The notes: generated by a model not told the origin, from the sequence alone. A stretch of 64,000 bases of DNA from Streptomyces cynarae (GCF_025642135.1 NZ_CP106793.1:7346001-7410000); one strand, 5' to 3'; shown: positions 8,359 through 17,792, counted from the stretch's first letter. Made by a program: numbers and translations.

Positions 8359-9687
8359 ATGAGCACCATTCGTACGAGAGCCGTGGCCGGCGCGGCTGCC
8401 GCCGTCTCCCTGTCCCTCGTCCTGGCAGCCTGCGGCGGCGGTGGTGGTGACACCGACTCGGCGGGCAAGACCACCAAGGGCGACGTGAAGCTGGAGTTCT
8501 GGAGCTGGACCGACGGCATCCAGGACCAGGTGGGGGTCTGGAACAAGGAACACCCCGAGACCCAGGTGACGTTCGTCAACGCGGCCGGCGACACGGTCTA
8601 CCAGAAGCTGCGCGCCGCGATCACCTCCGGCAACGCCCCCTGTCTGTCCAAGATGGACGGGATGAACCTGGCGAACTTCGCCGCCGACGGCCTGCTCACG
8701 GACATCACGAAGGTCGCCGCACCGTACGAGTCCCGGTACACCACCCCGGCCTGGAACGCCGTCAGCCCCGGCGGCATCACCTACGGCATCCCCACCGGCT
8801 CCTCGCCGCTGTTCACCGCCTACCGCGCCGACCTGTTCCAGAAGTACGGCATCAAGGCGCCCACCACCTGGGACGACGTGATCGCCGCGGGCAGGGCGGT
8901 GCAGAAGAAGGACAAGAACGTCAAGATCTTCAACATGGCGGGTGAGGACCCGAGCACCCTCGTCGACCTGTCCTGGCAGGCCGGCGCCCAGTGGTACAAG
9001 GTGGACGGCGACCACTGGCAGATCGGCTTCACCACCCCGCAGGCCCTGAAGGCCGGCGACATCGTCCAGCAGCTCGTGGACGACAACCTCGCCTCCAACG
9101 CCTCCTACCAGGACCCGGGCGTCTTCAAGACCTGGGACCTCGGCAAGACCATCATGATGACGACGTCCACCTGGCAGCTGCCGATCTACGACACCAACTT
9201 CCCCAAGTCCAGGGGAAAGTGGCAGCTCGCCGACGCGCCGGTCTTCGACCCCGCCAAGCCGCAGACCTCCAGCAACTTCGACGTCACCGCCGTCCTCAAG
9301 GGCTGCAAGTACCCCGACCGCGCCGCCCAGTTCGCCGCCTGGCTGTCCAGCAGCAAGGAGTCGTTGACCGCACTGACCGACCCGAAGTCCAAGTCCGGTC
9401 TCTTCCCGGCGGTCAAGGACGTCTCGCCGTACGTCGACAAGATCATCCCGACGGAGATGTTCAACGGGAAGTCCGACAGCGCCAAGGTGATCACCACGGC
9501 GGCCTCCCGGGTCGGTGAGCAGTGGCAGTACGGGCCGGACTACGCCGCCATGTACTCCGAGATGCAGAAGCAGTGGGGCCAGGTCATGAAGAAGCAGCTC
9601 ACCGTCAAGGACATGCTGACGCACCTTCAGCAGTGGGTGCTCGCCGACCTGAAGAAGAAGGGCGTCAAGGCCGTAGCCGCCGGCTGA
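8359..9687 (+). CDS. Sugar ABC transporter solute-binding lipoprotein (family 1)
   Basis: This 442-residue extracellular solute-binding protein has a signal peptide ending in a lipobox (LVLAACGGGG), so it is anchored to the outer face of the membrane by a lipidated cysteine. The body has the cluster-B maltose/oligosaccharide binding-protein style. It is rich in aromatic residues likely to stack on sugars (for example LEFWSWTDG near the start and WQAGAQWYKVDGDHW mid-protein). It is the first gene of the operon with two permeases that lack their own ATPase. As usual in Streptomyces, a shared ATPase such as MsiK elsewhere in the genome probably powers it. The ligand is likely the oligosaccharide released by the neighbouring secreted enzymes. 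Confidence 0.88.
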   Translation: MSTIRTRAVAGAAAAVSLSLVLAACGGGGGDTDSAGKTTKGDVKLEFWSWTDGIQDQVGVWNKEHPETQVTFVNAAGDTVYQKLRAAITSGNAPCLSKMDGMNLANFAADGLLTDITKVAAPYESRYTTPAWNAVSPGGITYGIPTGSSPLFTAYRADLFQKYGIKAPTTWDDVIAAGRAVQKKDKNVKIFNMAGEDPSTLVDLSWQAGAQWYKVDGDHWQIGFTTPQALKAGDIVQQLVDDNLASNASYQDPGVFKTWDLGKTIMMTTSTWQLPIYDTNFPKSRGKWQLADAPVFDPAKPQTSSNFDVTAVLKGCKYPDRAAQFAAWLSSSKESLTALTDPKSKSGLFPAVKDVSPYVDKIIPTEMFNGKSDSAKVITTAASRVGEQWQYGPDYAAMYSEMQKQWGQVMKKQLTVKDMLTHLQQWVLADLKKKGVKAVAAG

Positions 9688-9767
9688 CCCGATCGCGCGG
9701 TCCGCCCGAGGACCCGCCCCGCCGCCGGCCGCGGCTCCGCCCCCGCACCTCACCTGGAGAGACACCC

Positions 9768-10721
9768 GTGTCCACCCTGACGCGACCACCCGCGGTCGCC
9801 ACCGACGCCCCGGCCCGGCGGACCTCCCCCCGTAGGGCCGGGAAGCGGGGAGCCTACAAGGGCCTGCTGTTCATGCTGCCCTTCCTGATCGGGTTCCTCG
9901 CCACCTACGTCCTGCCGATCGCCTACGCCTTCAGCCAGAGCCTGCACGAGAAGAAGAGCAGCGGCATCGGCTTCGGCCCGACCAAGGTCGTCTTCACGGG
10001 CTTCGCGAACTTCTCGGCGATCCTCTCGGACGGCACCTTCTGGGCCGGCGTGCTGCGCACACTGCTCTTCGGCAGTGTGCAGATCGTGGTGATGCTCGGC
10101 ATCTCGCTGGTGCTGGCACTGCTCCTGGACGGTGTTGCGGCGCGGGCGGTGCGCTTCTTCCGCGCGGGCCTCCTCGTCCCGTACGTCATCCCGGGCGTCG
10201 TCTCCACTCTGATCTGGCTGTTCCTGTACAGCCCGACCGCGAGCCCGATCCTCGACGTGGCCGACCGTGCGGGCGCGCACTTCACGTTCTTCGGCGGCCT
10301 CAACACGTACCTCTCCCTGGGCAATCTGCTCACCTGGCAGGGCATCGGCTTCAACATGATCCTGATCTCCGCCTCGCTGCAGGCGCTGCCGCGCGAGCTG
10401 TACGAGGCGGCCCGGCTCGACGGGGCGAAGGAGTGGCGCATCGCCTGGTCCGTCAAGGTGCCGAACATCACCGGGATCCTCGTCCTGACCGGCATGTTCT
10501 CCCTGATCGGCCGGCTCCAGCTGTTCGCCGAGCCGCTGTTCCTGCGGTACGTGGCACCGGAGTCGATCAGCACGAACTTCACGCCGATGCTGGAGATCTT
10601 CGACCGCGCGTTCAAGACCGGGGACTTCCAGTACGCCGCCGCCGAATCCCTGGTTCTCGCCGTGGTCACCGGCATCCTCGCCTTCGTCTTCTACCGCGTC
10701 ACGAACAGGAAGATGTCATGA
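9768..10721 (+). CDS. Sugar ABC transporter permease (MalF-type)
   Basis: This 317-residue inner-membrane permease has about six transmembrane segments. The cytoplasmic EAA loop (ELYEAARLDGAKEWRIAWSVKVPN), which docks to the ATPase, is near residue 210. I place the start at the GTG at 9768 (VSTLTRPP), 7 bases after a GGAGAG ribosome-binding site; the open frame extends upstream but has no signal there. An 80-bp GC-rich gap with an imperfect stem separates it from the binding-protein gene, which often tempers permease expression in such operons. Its stop overlaps the start of the next permease gene by 4 bp. Confidence 0.88.
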   Translation: MSTLTRPPAVATDAPARRTSPRRAGKRGAYKGLLFMLPFLIGFLATYVLPIAYAFSQSLHEKKSSGIGFGPTKVVFTGFANFSAILSDGTFWAGVLRTLLFGSVQIVVMLGISLVLALLLDGVAARAVRFFRAGLLVPYVIPGVVSTLIWLFLYSPTASPILDVADRAGAHFTFFGGLNTYLSLGNLLTWQGIGFNMILISASLQALPRELYEAARLDGAKEWRIAWSVKVPNITGILVLTGMFSLIGRLQLFAEPLFLRYVAPESISTNFTPMLEIFDRAFKTGDFQYAAAESLVLAVVTGILAFVFYRVTNRKMS

Positions 10722-11635
10722 GCAGCGTCACGACGGCCGTCCGTCCCACCAAGGCCGCCCGTCCCACCGAGGCCGCCGGCGGCTCGGGCGGCGGCGTGCG
10801 CCCGAGCCGCCGTGGGATCGCCCTGACCACCGGCCTGCTGGTCCTCTTCCTGCTCTACTCCCTGGCGCCCACCTGGTTCCTGCTGGTCGCCTCGACCAAG
10901 AGCCAGACGGACCTGTACTCCACCTTCGGCCTGTGGTTCTCCTCCAACCACTTCGCCGACAACATGCGGGCGGTCTGGGACTACCACGACGGCGTGTTCG
11001 GCCGCTGGATCTTCAACTCCGTGCTGTACTCCACCGCCGGCGCCGCGGGCTCGACACTGATCTCCCTCGCCGCCGGATACGGTCTGGCCAAGTACGACTT
11101 CCGCGGCCGAGGCGCGCTGTTCGGCGTCATCGTCGGTGCCTCGCTGCTGCCGAGCACCCTGCTGGCCTTCCCGCTGTACCTGGTCTTCGCCCAGATCGGA
11201 TTGACGAACACCGTCTGGGCGGTGCTGATCCCCTACTTCATCAACCCTTTCGGGGTCTACCTCGGCAAGGTCTACGCCGACACCTCGGTGCCCGCCGAGT
11301 TGATGGAGGCGGCGCGCATCGACGGCGCGAGCGAGACGAGGATCTTCCTCTCGGTCGCCCTGCGGCTGATGCGCACCGGCGGCATCACGATCTTCATGCT
11401 CGACTTCGTCAACATCTGGAACAACTTCTTCCTGCCGCTGTTCATGCTCAACGGCGAGCGCAGCTTCCCCGTCACCCTGGGCCTGTTCTCCTGGGTGCAA
11501 CAGGCGCAGACATCCCGCGACATGAACACCCTCGTCCTCACCGGATCCCTACTGTCGATCATCCCGCTGGCGGTCTTCATGTTCGCGCTCCAGAAGTACT
11601 GGCGCAGCGGAATCCTCATGGGCAGCCTCAAGTAA
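10718..11635 (+). CDS. Sugar ABC transporter permease (MalG-type)
   Basis: This 305-residue second permease pairs with the preceding gene to form the membrane channel. After an Ala/Pro-rich leader it has about six transmembrane segments, with an EAA loop (ELMEAARIDGASETRIFLSVALRL) near residue 200. The ATG at 10718 overlaps the upstream stop (ATGA). Gene order (binding protein, two permeases, then a secreted enzyme 13 bp downstream) suggests one transcript that takes in the product of the extracellular enzymes. Confidence 0.88.
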   Translation: MSSVTTAVRPTKAARPTEAAGGSGGGVRPSRRGIALTTGLLVLFLLYSLAPTWFLLVASTKSQTDLYSTFGLWFSSNHFADNMRAVWDYHDGVFGRWIFNSVLYSTAGAAGSTLISLAAGYGLAKYDFRGRGALFGVIVGASLLPSTLLAFPLYLVFAQIGLTNTVWAVLIPYFINPFGVYLGKVYADTSVPAELMEAARIDGASETRIFLSVALRLMRTGGITIFMLDFVNIWNNFFLPLFMLNGERSFPVTLGLFSWVQQAQTSRDMNTLVLTGSLLSIIPLAVFMFALQKYWRSGILMGSLK

Positions 11636-11648
11636 AGGACTCAGAGCC

Positions 11649-14579
11649 GTGTCCCACGCCCCCGCACGCCGTGACGTGCTGAAGTACGCCGGAACGGCCG
11701 GTGCCGCCGTCGCCGTCCTCGGTCTGCCGTCGGCCCCGACGGCCGCCGCCGCAACCCCCGACGTCTCTCCCGGACGGCGCGAGTCCACCCCCTTGGACAT
11801 CGTTGTCTTCGGTGACGCGGACTCCGAGGCCGCGCACAACCTCACCGCCACCCTCTCCGACACGGTCACCGGCGGCCTCGGCCAGAGCGCCCGCGTCCTC
11901 AACCCCACCAGCCCGGCGTCCTATTGGGGCGGCACGCTGAAGTTCGACGTCGACGTCTGCCCGGCCGGCACCACGTACGTCACGGTCCGGCTGTGGGGCG
12001 ACGACTACGACAACAGCTCCGAGGAGGCCGCGTCCGGCACCCACATGTGGCGGCTGCAGCTGTTCTGCGAGGGCAAGCAGGTCGGCTACGAGGACCAGGG
12101 CGCGGTCGACAGCCTCGACATCCTCGACACCGCGCCGCGCACCCCGGGCCGCTTCTTCTTCCACACCCTGCCGCTGCCGGAGAAGATGACCGCCGGCAAG
12201 GACAAGGTGACGCTGGAGATCCGCGCCATGGGCCGCATCTGGTCCTACGGCCAGAACCAGGCCCAGCTCTACTACAACATGACCACGCCCTCCCGTGGCA
12301 TCTACCGCCTCTACACCCACACCGACCCGTACTTCGTGCCGCCCAAGGGCGAGGTCCAGGGCACCGCGCCCACGCCGACCACGCGCACCGGCGGCGAGGA
12401 GGTCCTGGACGCCATCAAGGCGCGGGTGCAGAAGGACCAGAAGAACCTCCTCACCACCGCCAACCCGGCCACCATGGACGGCTGGGCCATGCAGTCACTG
12501 GCCGAGGGCTGTCTGTGGTCCGGCAGCCCCGCCCACCAGAACCCGCAGGCGCTGGACCGTGTACTCCAGGCGATCGACGGCCGCTACATGGCCTGGAAGT
12601 CCGACGCCACCGTCATGACCGGCTCAGACCAGCAGTGGCAGGGCTTCGGCCGGGTCGGCCTGGTGCTGGCCCTGCTCTGGGAGCACCTCGGCGACCGCCT
12701 GAACCAACAGGTCACCGGATCGCCGTACGCCGTCGCCAACCCCGGCTTCGAATCGGGCGCGGACACGCCCACCTCCTGGCAGATGCCCGGCTGGGCCTCC
12801 GCCGGCGGCGGCACCTGGGCCCGCGACACGACGGTGTCCCGCTCCGGCTCCGCCTCCCTCAAGCTCCAGGTCGCCACCCCGAGCGGTTACAGCTACGTCA
12901 ACTCCGCCCCCCGGACCCGTATAGGTCAGGGCACATACAGATACGGCGCCTGGATCAAGACCGACGGCGTCACGGGTGCCGGCGCCCACATCGATCCGCT
13001 GTTCTTCGACGCGAGCGGCAAGCTGGTCGGCAGCGACCACAAGGTGTACGCGAGCAAGGGGACCCACGACTGGGAGTACGTCGAGTTCGTCTTCGCCACC
13101 CCCGCCGGCGCCACCCAGATGGAGATGCACCTGCGCCTGTCCGGCCCCGGTACCGCCTGGTTCGACGACGTCACCCTCGTCCCGCCCGCCGACACCACCA
13201 CGCCCGTGCCGCCGGTGCGCAAGGAAGCGTACGTCGACATGCTCAAGTCCAGCCGCGACTACTGGCGGCAGCACTTCCCGCACTACAGCAACCAGTCCCA
13301 GATCTGCGCCATCGGCATCTACCAGACCAACCGGGGCCTGAAGCTCCTCGCCCCCGACCTGGCGCTGCCGGAGGACAAGGCCCGCGACTACATGTACCAG
13401 TCGATCGGCCTCAAGCCCTACCTCGGGCCCGAGGACGCCGACGGCAACCCGACCAAGCCGCTCGGCGAGAGCTACTACCAGGTCACCAAGGCCGGCCTGA
13501 CCCGCGAACTCGGCTACGTCGGCAGCTACGGCGAGGTGATGGACTGGCTCGTGATGATGTACGAGTCCGTCACCCGCGGCTACGGCGGCCAGGACGCCCC
13601 CGAACTGCGCGAGCAGATGGTGATGATGACCAAGGCGCGCGGTCGCTTCCGGGTCGTCGACGTCGACAAGGACCACTGCCGGATCTCCCGCCTCGAGACC
13701 GTCATCGGCTGGCGCAACGAGGTCTACCCAGGCGAGATCGCGTACGCCTCCCGTACGGCCTGGGACTCCAACCCCGTCATGACCGCGGCCGTGTTCAAGG
13801 ACCCGGAGATCGTCGGCTGGACCCAGGAGATGGTCGCCGACGGCCAGCTCTACCCGCAGCTCCACCTCCAGGCCACTCACACCTGGACCCGGGTGGGCCT
13901 GAACGCCCTGCGGTTCCTCTCGCGCGACTGGGACGAGTTCCAGTCCTTGCCCGCCCGGCCCGCCCGGATCCCGACCGCCTGGGACCAGCCCGACTTCGTC
14001 GTCACCGACGAGGACAACGGCTGCATAGCCGTGAAGAACGGGCAGGAACTGCTCTTCGCCTCGCTCTACTTCCGCGCCCGCCAGGGCGTGAACGACTACG
14101 CCCGCATCCACCACGTCACGCCTGTCGACCAGCGCTCCGCCACGATCCGGGAACGCTCCGCGGGCACCACCGACGCCACCTTCACCGCCCGCGACTGGAT
14201 CCTGTGGGACTACGCCATCAACGACCCCGGCGCCTCCCACCTCCCGCCCGGCGGCTTCCCGCCGCCAGGCGACACCCTCCACCAGGCCCTGGCCGGCGAC
14301 GTCTACCACCTCGCGCCCGTCCCCGACGACGTCCCCGATCCCACACTCGGCGTCCACTTCGACGGCGTCGAGACCATGCTCGTCGGCCGTGCCCCCTTCT
14401 ACCTCTGCGAGTACGGCGACTACCTGATCGCCATGAACACCAGCACCGACAAGACGGCAACCCTGCCCGCCCGCCAGGACTTCGGCCCGGCCCGCGACCT
14501 CGCCACCGGCAAGACCGTCGGTGCGGGCGAACGCCCGAAGCTCGGACCGCGCAGCTCGCTCGTCCTGTACCGGGGCTGA
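11649..14579 (+). CDS. Tat-exported multidomain protein, putative polysaccharide-degrading enzyme
   Basis: This 976-residue protein has a twin-arginine signal (ARRDVLKYAGTAGAAVAVLG), so it is exported folded. No catalytic family is recognised with certainty. Three parts are visible. Residues about 45-230 look like a beta-rich domain with TYVTVRLWGDDYDN. Residues about 365-515 start NPGFESGADTPTSW and read as a carbohydrate-binding module of the CBM4/9 type. The segments before and after it (about 255-350 and 525-780) are helical and rich in Trp, Tyr and His, as in alpha/alpha-toroid polysaccharide lyases and related glycosidases. The binding module thus appears inserted in the catalytic part. 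The GTG start follows AAAGGA by 8 bases, 13 bp after the permease gene. A lyase or glycoside hydrolase role is inferred. Confidence 0.7.
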   Translation: MSHAPARRDVLKYAGTAGAAVAVLGLPSAPTAAAATPDVSPGRRESTPLDIVVFGDADSEAAHNLTATLSDTVTGGLGQSARVLNPTSPASYWGGTLKFDVDVCPAGTTYVTVRLWGDDYDNSSEEAASGTHMWRLQLFCEGKQVGYEDQGAVDSLDILDTAPRTPGRFFFHTLPLPEKMTAGKDKVTLEIRAMGRIWSYGQNQAQLYYNMTTPSRGIYRLYTHTDPYFVPPKGEVQGTAPTPTTRTGGEEVLDAIKARVQKDQKNLLTTANPATMDGWAMQSLAEGCLWSGSPAHQNPQALDRVLQAIDGRYMAWKSDATVMTGSDQQWQGFGRVGLVLALLWEHLGDRLNQQVTGSPYAVANPGFESGADTPTSWQMPGWASAGGGTWARDTTVSRSGSASLKLQVATPSGYSYVNSAPRTRIGQGTYRYGAWIKTDGVTGAGAHIDPLFFDASGKLVGSDHKVYASKGTHDWEYVEFVFATPAGATQMEMHLRLSGPGTAWFDDVTLVPPADTTTPVPPVRKEAYVDMLKSSRDYWRQHFPHYSNQSQICAIGIYQTNRGLKLLAPDLALPEDKARDYMYQSIGLKPYLGPEDADGNPTKPLGESYYQVTKAGLTRELGYVGSYGEVMDWLVMMYESVTRGYGGQDAPELREQMVMMTKARGRFRVVDVDKDHCRISRLETVIGWRNEVYPGEIAYASRTAWDSNPVMTAAVFKDPEIVGWTQEMVADGQLYPQLHLQATHTWTRVGLNALRFLSRDWDEFQSLPARPARIPTAWDQPDFVVTDEDNGCIAVKNGQELLFASLYFRARQGVNDYARIHHVTPVDQRSATIRERSAGTTDATFTARDWILWDYAINDPGASHLPPGGFPPPGDTLHQALAGDVYHLAPVPDDVPDPTLGVHFDGVETMLVGRAPFYLCEYGDYLIAMNTSTDKTATLPARQDFGPARDLATGKTVGAGERPKLGPRSSLVLYRG

Positions 14580-14612
14580 CGGGTTCGTCCCGGACCGGGG
14601 CTGATCCGCCCC

Positions 14613-14649
14613 GCGGGCCGGTGCGGCACGGGGGACTGCACCGGCCCGC
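14613..14649 (+). terminator. Probable intrinsic terminator hairpin
   Basis: A perfect 12-bp stem (GCGGGCCGGTGC at 14613-14624, pairing with 14638-14649) with a 13-nt loop lies 34 bp after the stop of the 976-residue protein. No U-run is present, as is common in Streptomyces. It would end the transporter operon. Confidence 0.6.
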
Positions 14650-14778
14650 GCCACGCACGCCGGACCTCGTCGCGGCGGCGCGGGCACCCTGCGGCTGCCC
14701 GCGCCGCGCATCCACACCTGCGCGATTCCGCCCTCACGCGGACTTCGCGTACGCGACCTACCACCAGGGGAGCGCCTG

Positions 14779-15561
14779 ATGGACCACCTCCGCCTGTTCC
14801 ACACCGACCTGGGCCCTGCCGGTGCTCCGGCCCTGCTTCTCGTGCACGGCTGGGGCGGGGACGGCAGGGAGTGGTCCCCGCACGCCGAGGCCCTGGCCGG
14901 CCGGTTCCGGGTCGTCGTACCGGATCTGCGGGGGCACGGCAGGTCGCCGGTGCCGGACCAGGGCAACACACCGGTGGAGATGGCCGACGACCTGGCCGCC
15001 CTCATCGACTCCCTGGGCACCGGTCCCGTGGTCGCCGTCGGGCACTCCATGGGCGGTCAGGTGGTCAACCTGCTGGCCGTACGCCATGCCGCCCGCGTCC
15101 GAACGGTGGTCGCCCTCGATCCCGCGCACGGCGCGCACGGGGCCGAGGTGGACGGGATTCCGGCCCGGCTCGCCGCGTACCGGGAACACGGGGCGCGCGC
15201 GGCTGCCGAGTTCGTGTCCGCAGCGTTCGCTCCGGGTGCCCCTCCGGGCCTGCGTACAGCCCATGTCCGCACCATGCTGGGCACGCCCGACCACGTCATC
15301 GCCCAGGCGTACGCCGGCATGTACACCGACCGGGGCGCGGTCGGCGTCCGCCCGCACAGCGAGGCGTACCTCCGCCTGCGCACCAGGCCGGCGCTCACCG
15401 TATGGACCTCCGACGAGGCGGCGACCTGGGAGCACGGCACGCTGCACGTGCCGCGCTCCCGTGTGGAGCACTGGCCTGACTCGGGCCACTACCTGCACGA
15501 GGAACACGTCGACCGCACGCTCCGGCTCATCGAGGACTGGGCGAAGACGACGACCGCCTGA
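14779..15561 (+). CDS. Alpha/beta-fold hydrolase
   Basis: This 260-residue protein has the alpha/beta hydrolase fold. The oxyanion-hole motif LLLVHGWGGDG is at residues 20-29 and the nucleophile elbow GHSMGG has Ser90. The likely catalytic His is in DSGHYLHEEHV near the C-terminus. It has no signal peptide, so it acts in the cytoplasm. Its substrate cannot be read from sequence. Position in a sugar-uptake locus suggests an esterase or lactonase removing an acyl group or opening a lactone after import, but this is inference. It converges with the GH97 gene with 2 bp between the stops. It is probably transcribed separately from the transporter operon because of the hairpin at 14613. Confidence 0.8.
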   Translation: MDHLRLFHTDLGPAGAPALLLVHGWGGDGREWSPHAEALAGRFRVVVPDLRGHGRSPVPDQGNTPVEMADDLAALIDSLGTGPVVAVGHSMGGQVVNLLAVRHAARVRTVVALDPAHGAHGAEVDGIPARLAAYREHGARAAAEFVSAAFAPGAPPGLRTAHVRTMLGTPDHVIAQAYAGMYTDRGAVGVRPHSEAYLRLRTRPALTVWTSDEAATWEHGTLHVPRSRVEHWPDSGHYLHEEHVDRTLRLIEDWAKTTTA

Positions 15562-15563
15562 GG

Positions 15564-17531
15564 TCAGCTCGGCTTCAGGATGATCGCCTGGCCCCCCGCG
15601 CCGGCCATGGCGATGTCGAGCGTGGACTGCGAGGTGACGGTCCGGGTGCTGACCACGACCGGGGTCTGGTACGGGTTGGTGCCCGGCGTGCCGTCGGCGT
15701 AGACGGTCGCGGTGTAGGTTCCGCCGCCCAGGAACGACAGCGGGATCGACAGGGTCCGGGACGTCTCGTTGGTCATCGCTCCGAGGTACCAGGTGTCCCC
15801 GTTGCGGCGGGCGACCGCCACGTACTCGCCGATGGAACCGGCCAGGGTCCTGCTCTCGTCCCAGGTGGTGGGAATGGCGTTGAACCAGGGCAGACCGGGC
15901 CAGTTCGCGGGGTTGGAGTACTTCGAGGGCTTGTCGTACCAGAAGAGGAAGTTCAGCGGCTGGTAGTAGACCGCCGCCATCGCCATCTGGTGGGCGTTGG
16001 TCGTCTTGTCGCGCGACTGGCCGTAGCAGATGGTGTAGTCCAGCGGGCCGCCGATGTTGCGCGCGAAGGGCAGCGTCACGTTGTGCGTGGCGGTCGGGAA
16101 GTTCTCGTTGCCCCGGACGCCCTCCAGGCTGATGTAGTTCGGGTACGTGCGCTCGTAGCCGAACGGCCGGACGTCGTCGTGCATGTCTATCAGCAACTCG
16201 TACTGGGCGGCCGTCTGCGCCCAGCCGGTGATCTGGTTCGTCATCGCCTGGGTGCCGTCGTTGATGAAGCCGAGCTTGATGCCCGCGACGCCCCAGCTCT
16301 TGTAGAGGCCGAACAGCGAGTCCGCGTCGGTCAGCGCGAGCCGGTTGACGTAGAGGAAGACGCCGATGCCCTTGCTCGTCGCGTACGAGATGACGGACGG
16401 CAGGTCGATGGCGGTGATCGGCTTCGTCGCGTCGGGGGTGGAGAACTCGGGCCCGTACCAGCCGGCGTCGTACTCGATGTACTGAAGGCCGCGGGCCACG
16501 GCGAAGTCGACGCCCGCGAGGCCTGCGGCGGTGGTGAGCTCGCAGCGGAAGACCTTGCCGGGCTTGATCCACCAGGTGTCGGTGAGCGCGCTGGGCGGCG
16601 CCAGGTTGAGTACGAGCTCGGCGTTGTCGACCAGTTCGGCGTGGGTGGAGCCGATCACCACCGCGCGCCACGGGGTGGCGAACGGGGTGGTGACCGTGGA
16701 TTCGGTCGCGACCGGACCGGTGCCGCGGGCGGTGTGCTCCATCAGGAAGGCGGCCAGGGAGTTGGGCTGCCCGGGTATCGAACTGAGCATCAGGCGTGGG
16801 AAGTCGATCCGCGCGGACTCGCAGATGCAGGCGATGAGCTCGCCGGGGAGGGTGGCGGTCAGCGGCAGGTCGGTCAGGGGGCCGTTGTCCGTGCTGGAGG
16901 TGCCGGAGACGGGGATGGAGCCCGGTGCCACCGGGTTGTAGGGGTTCTCGTCGCGGGCGCTGTAGACGGTGGTGCCGTCGGGGAACACGAACGTCGTCAG
17001 TTCGTCGGAGACGGTGGCGGTGCCGGTGTCGAGCAGGACGTAGCGCAGCGCGACGCCGGTCTTGTAGGCGCGGATCTGGACGCTGAAGCGGATCCCCGAT
17101 GCGGTGTCCTGGAGGTTCCAGCGCTGCTCCTGGTAGTGGTCGGTGACGGTCGCGTTGCGCCCGTACACCGGGGACCAGGTGTTGTGGAGGGTCCAGTGCT
17201 GGTTCTGGGTCACCGTCACATTGCCGCCGAGGACGGTCCCGTCGCTCAGCCTGAGGCCCAGGGCGGAGGTGTCGATCACGGTCCTGCCGTTGTGCTGGGC
17301 GGACCACTGGAGCGCTCCGTCCACCACCGACATCGTGATGGCGTTGCCGCCCATGCGCGCGGTCGCGCTGACCGAGGCCCCCGCCGCGTAGGCGAGCGGC
17401 GTGGCGCCGATCCCCGCCGCCGCCAGACCGACGGTGACGGCCGCGCCCTTGAGCACCCCCCGACGGGACAGCGCCCCCGAGCGGCCTGCTCTGTCTGCGG
17501 TGGGCTCTTCCTGGTCGCCGGAAATTCGCAT
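15564..17531 (-). CDS. Glycoside hydrolase family 97 protein, Tat-exported
   Basis: This 655-residue secreted enzyme carries a Tat signal (SRRGVLKGAAVTVGLAAAGIGATPLAYA). The GH97 architecture follows: an N-terminal beta-sandwich (about 50-300), a central (beta/alpha)8 barrel (about 310-560) and a C-terminal beta domain. Barrel landmarks include the YIEYDAGWYG segment, GVAGIKLGFINDG, and SLEGVRGNE with a conserved acidic residue. GH97 members are alpha-glucosidases or alpha-galactosidases. Retaining members have Asp where this protein has Gly (KLGF in place of KVDF), which is closer to the inverting subgroup. The alpha-linkage and sugar are not determined. A LacI-type box precedes the gene at 17597. 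Confidence 0.85.
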   Translation of the reverse strand: MRISGDQEEPTADRAGRSGALSRRGVLKGAAVTVGLAAAGIGATPLAYAAGASVSATARMGGNAITMSVVDGALQWSAQHNGRTVIDTSALGLRLSDGTVLGGNVTVTQNQHWTLHNTWSPVYGRNATVTDHYQEQRWNLQDTASGIRFSVQIRAYKTGVALRYVLLDTGTATVSDELTTFVFPDGTTVYSARDENPYNPVAPGSIPVSGTSSTDNGPLTDLPLTATLPGELIACICESARIDFPRLMLSSIPGQPNSLAAFLMEHTARGTGPVATESTVTTPFATPWRAVVIGSTHAELVDNAELVLNLAPPSALTDTWWIKPGKVFRCELTTAAGLAGVDFAVARGLQYIEYDAGWYGPEFSTPDATKPITAIDLPSVISYATSKGIGVFLYVNRLALTDADSLFGLYKSWGVAGIKLGFINDGTQAMTNQITGWAQTAAQYELLIDMHDDVRPFGYERTYPNYISLEGVRGNENFPTATHNVTLPFARNIGGPLDYTICYGQSRDKTTNAHQMAMAAVYYQPLNFLFWYDKPSKYSNPANWPGLPWFNAIPTTWDESRTLAGSIGEYVAVARRNGDTWYLGAMTNETSRTLSIPLSFLGGGTYTATVYADGTPGTNPYQTPVVVSTRTVTSQSTLDIAMAGAGGQAIILKPS

Positions 17532-17596
17532 CGTCAGGGACCTCTCCGATTGAAGGGCGCGTCGTCCGCGCGCGGCCTGATCCGAGTGAAAGATGT

Positions 17597-17610
17597 AGTA
17601 AGCGTTTTCT
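17597..17610. promoter_or_regulatory. LacI-type operator box (AGTAAGCGTTTTCT)
   Basis: It lies 66 bp upstream of the GH97 start and matches the boxes at 6914, 8045 and 8254 around TAARCG and TTTTC. It links the GH97 gene to the same LacI regulon. Confidence 0.5.
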
Positions 17611-17792
17611 CGTGACGTTGTACGTGCTGATGTGAGGGCGGGTCAAGACCTGCGCAGTCGGAGCGTCAAAGAGGGAGGACCAGGACGGCACCACCGAGGT
17701 CCCCGACGCGGTCGACACGGGTCCGGCATGCCGGTGACGCGTCCGGTGCGGCAGCCGGGCGCCACCCTCCACACCGCCATACGATCACGGCC

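Noticed and set aside
11924..14779. A 951-codon plus-strand frame overlapping the 976-residue secreted protein
   Set aside because: It is a +1/+2 shadow, extremely Arg/Pro/His-rich. The other frame has a Tat signal, a ribosome-binding site and a binding module.
14758..17772. A 1004-codon minus-strand open frame over the alpha/beta hydrolase and GH97 genes
   Set aside because: It is out of frame with GH97 and antisense to the hydrolase, and is Arg/His/Pro-rich. The GH97 frame carries the Tat signal and family motifs instead.
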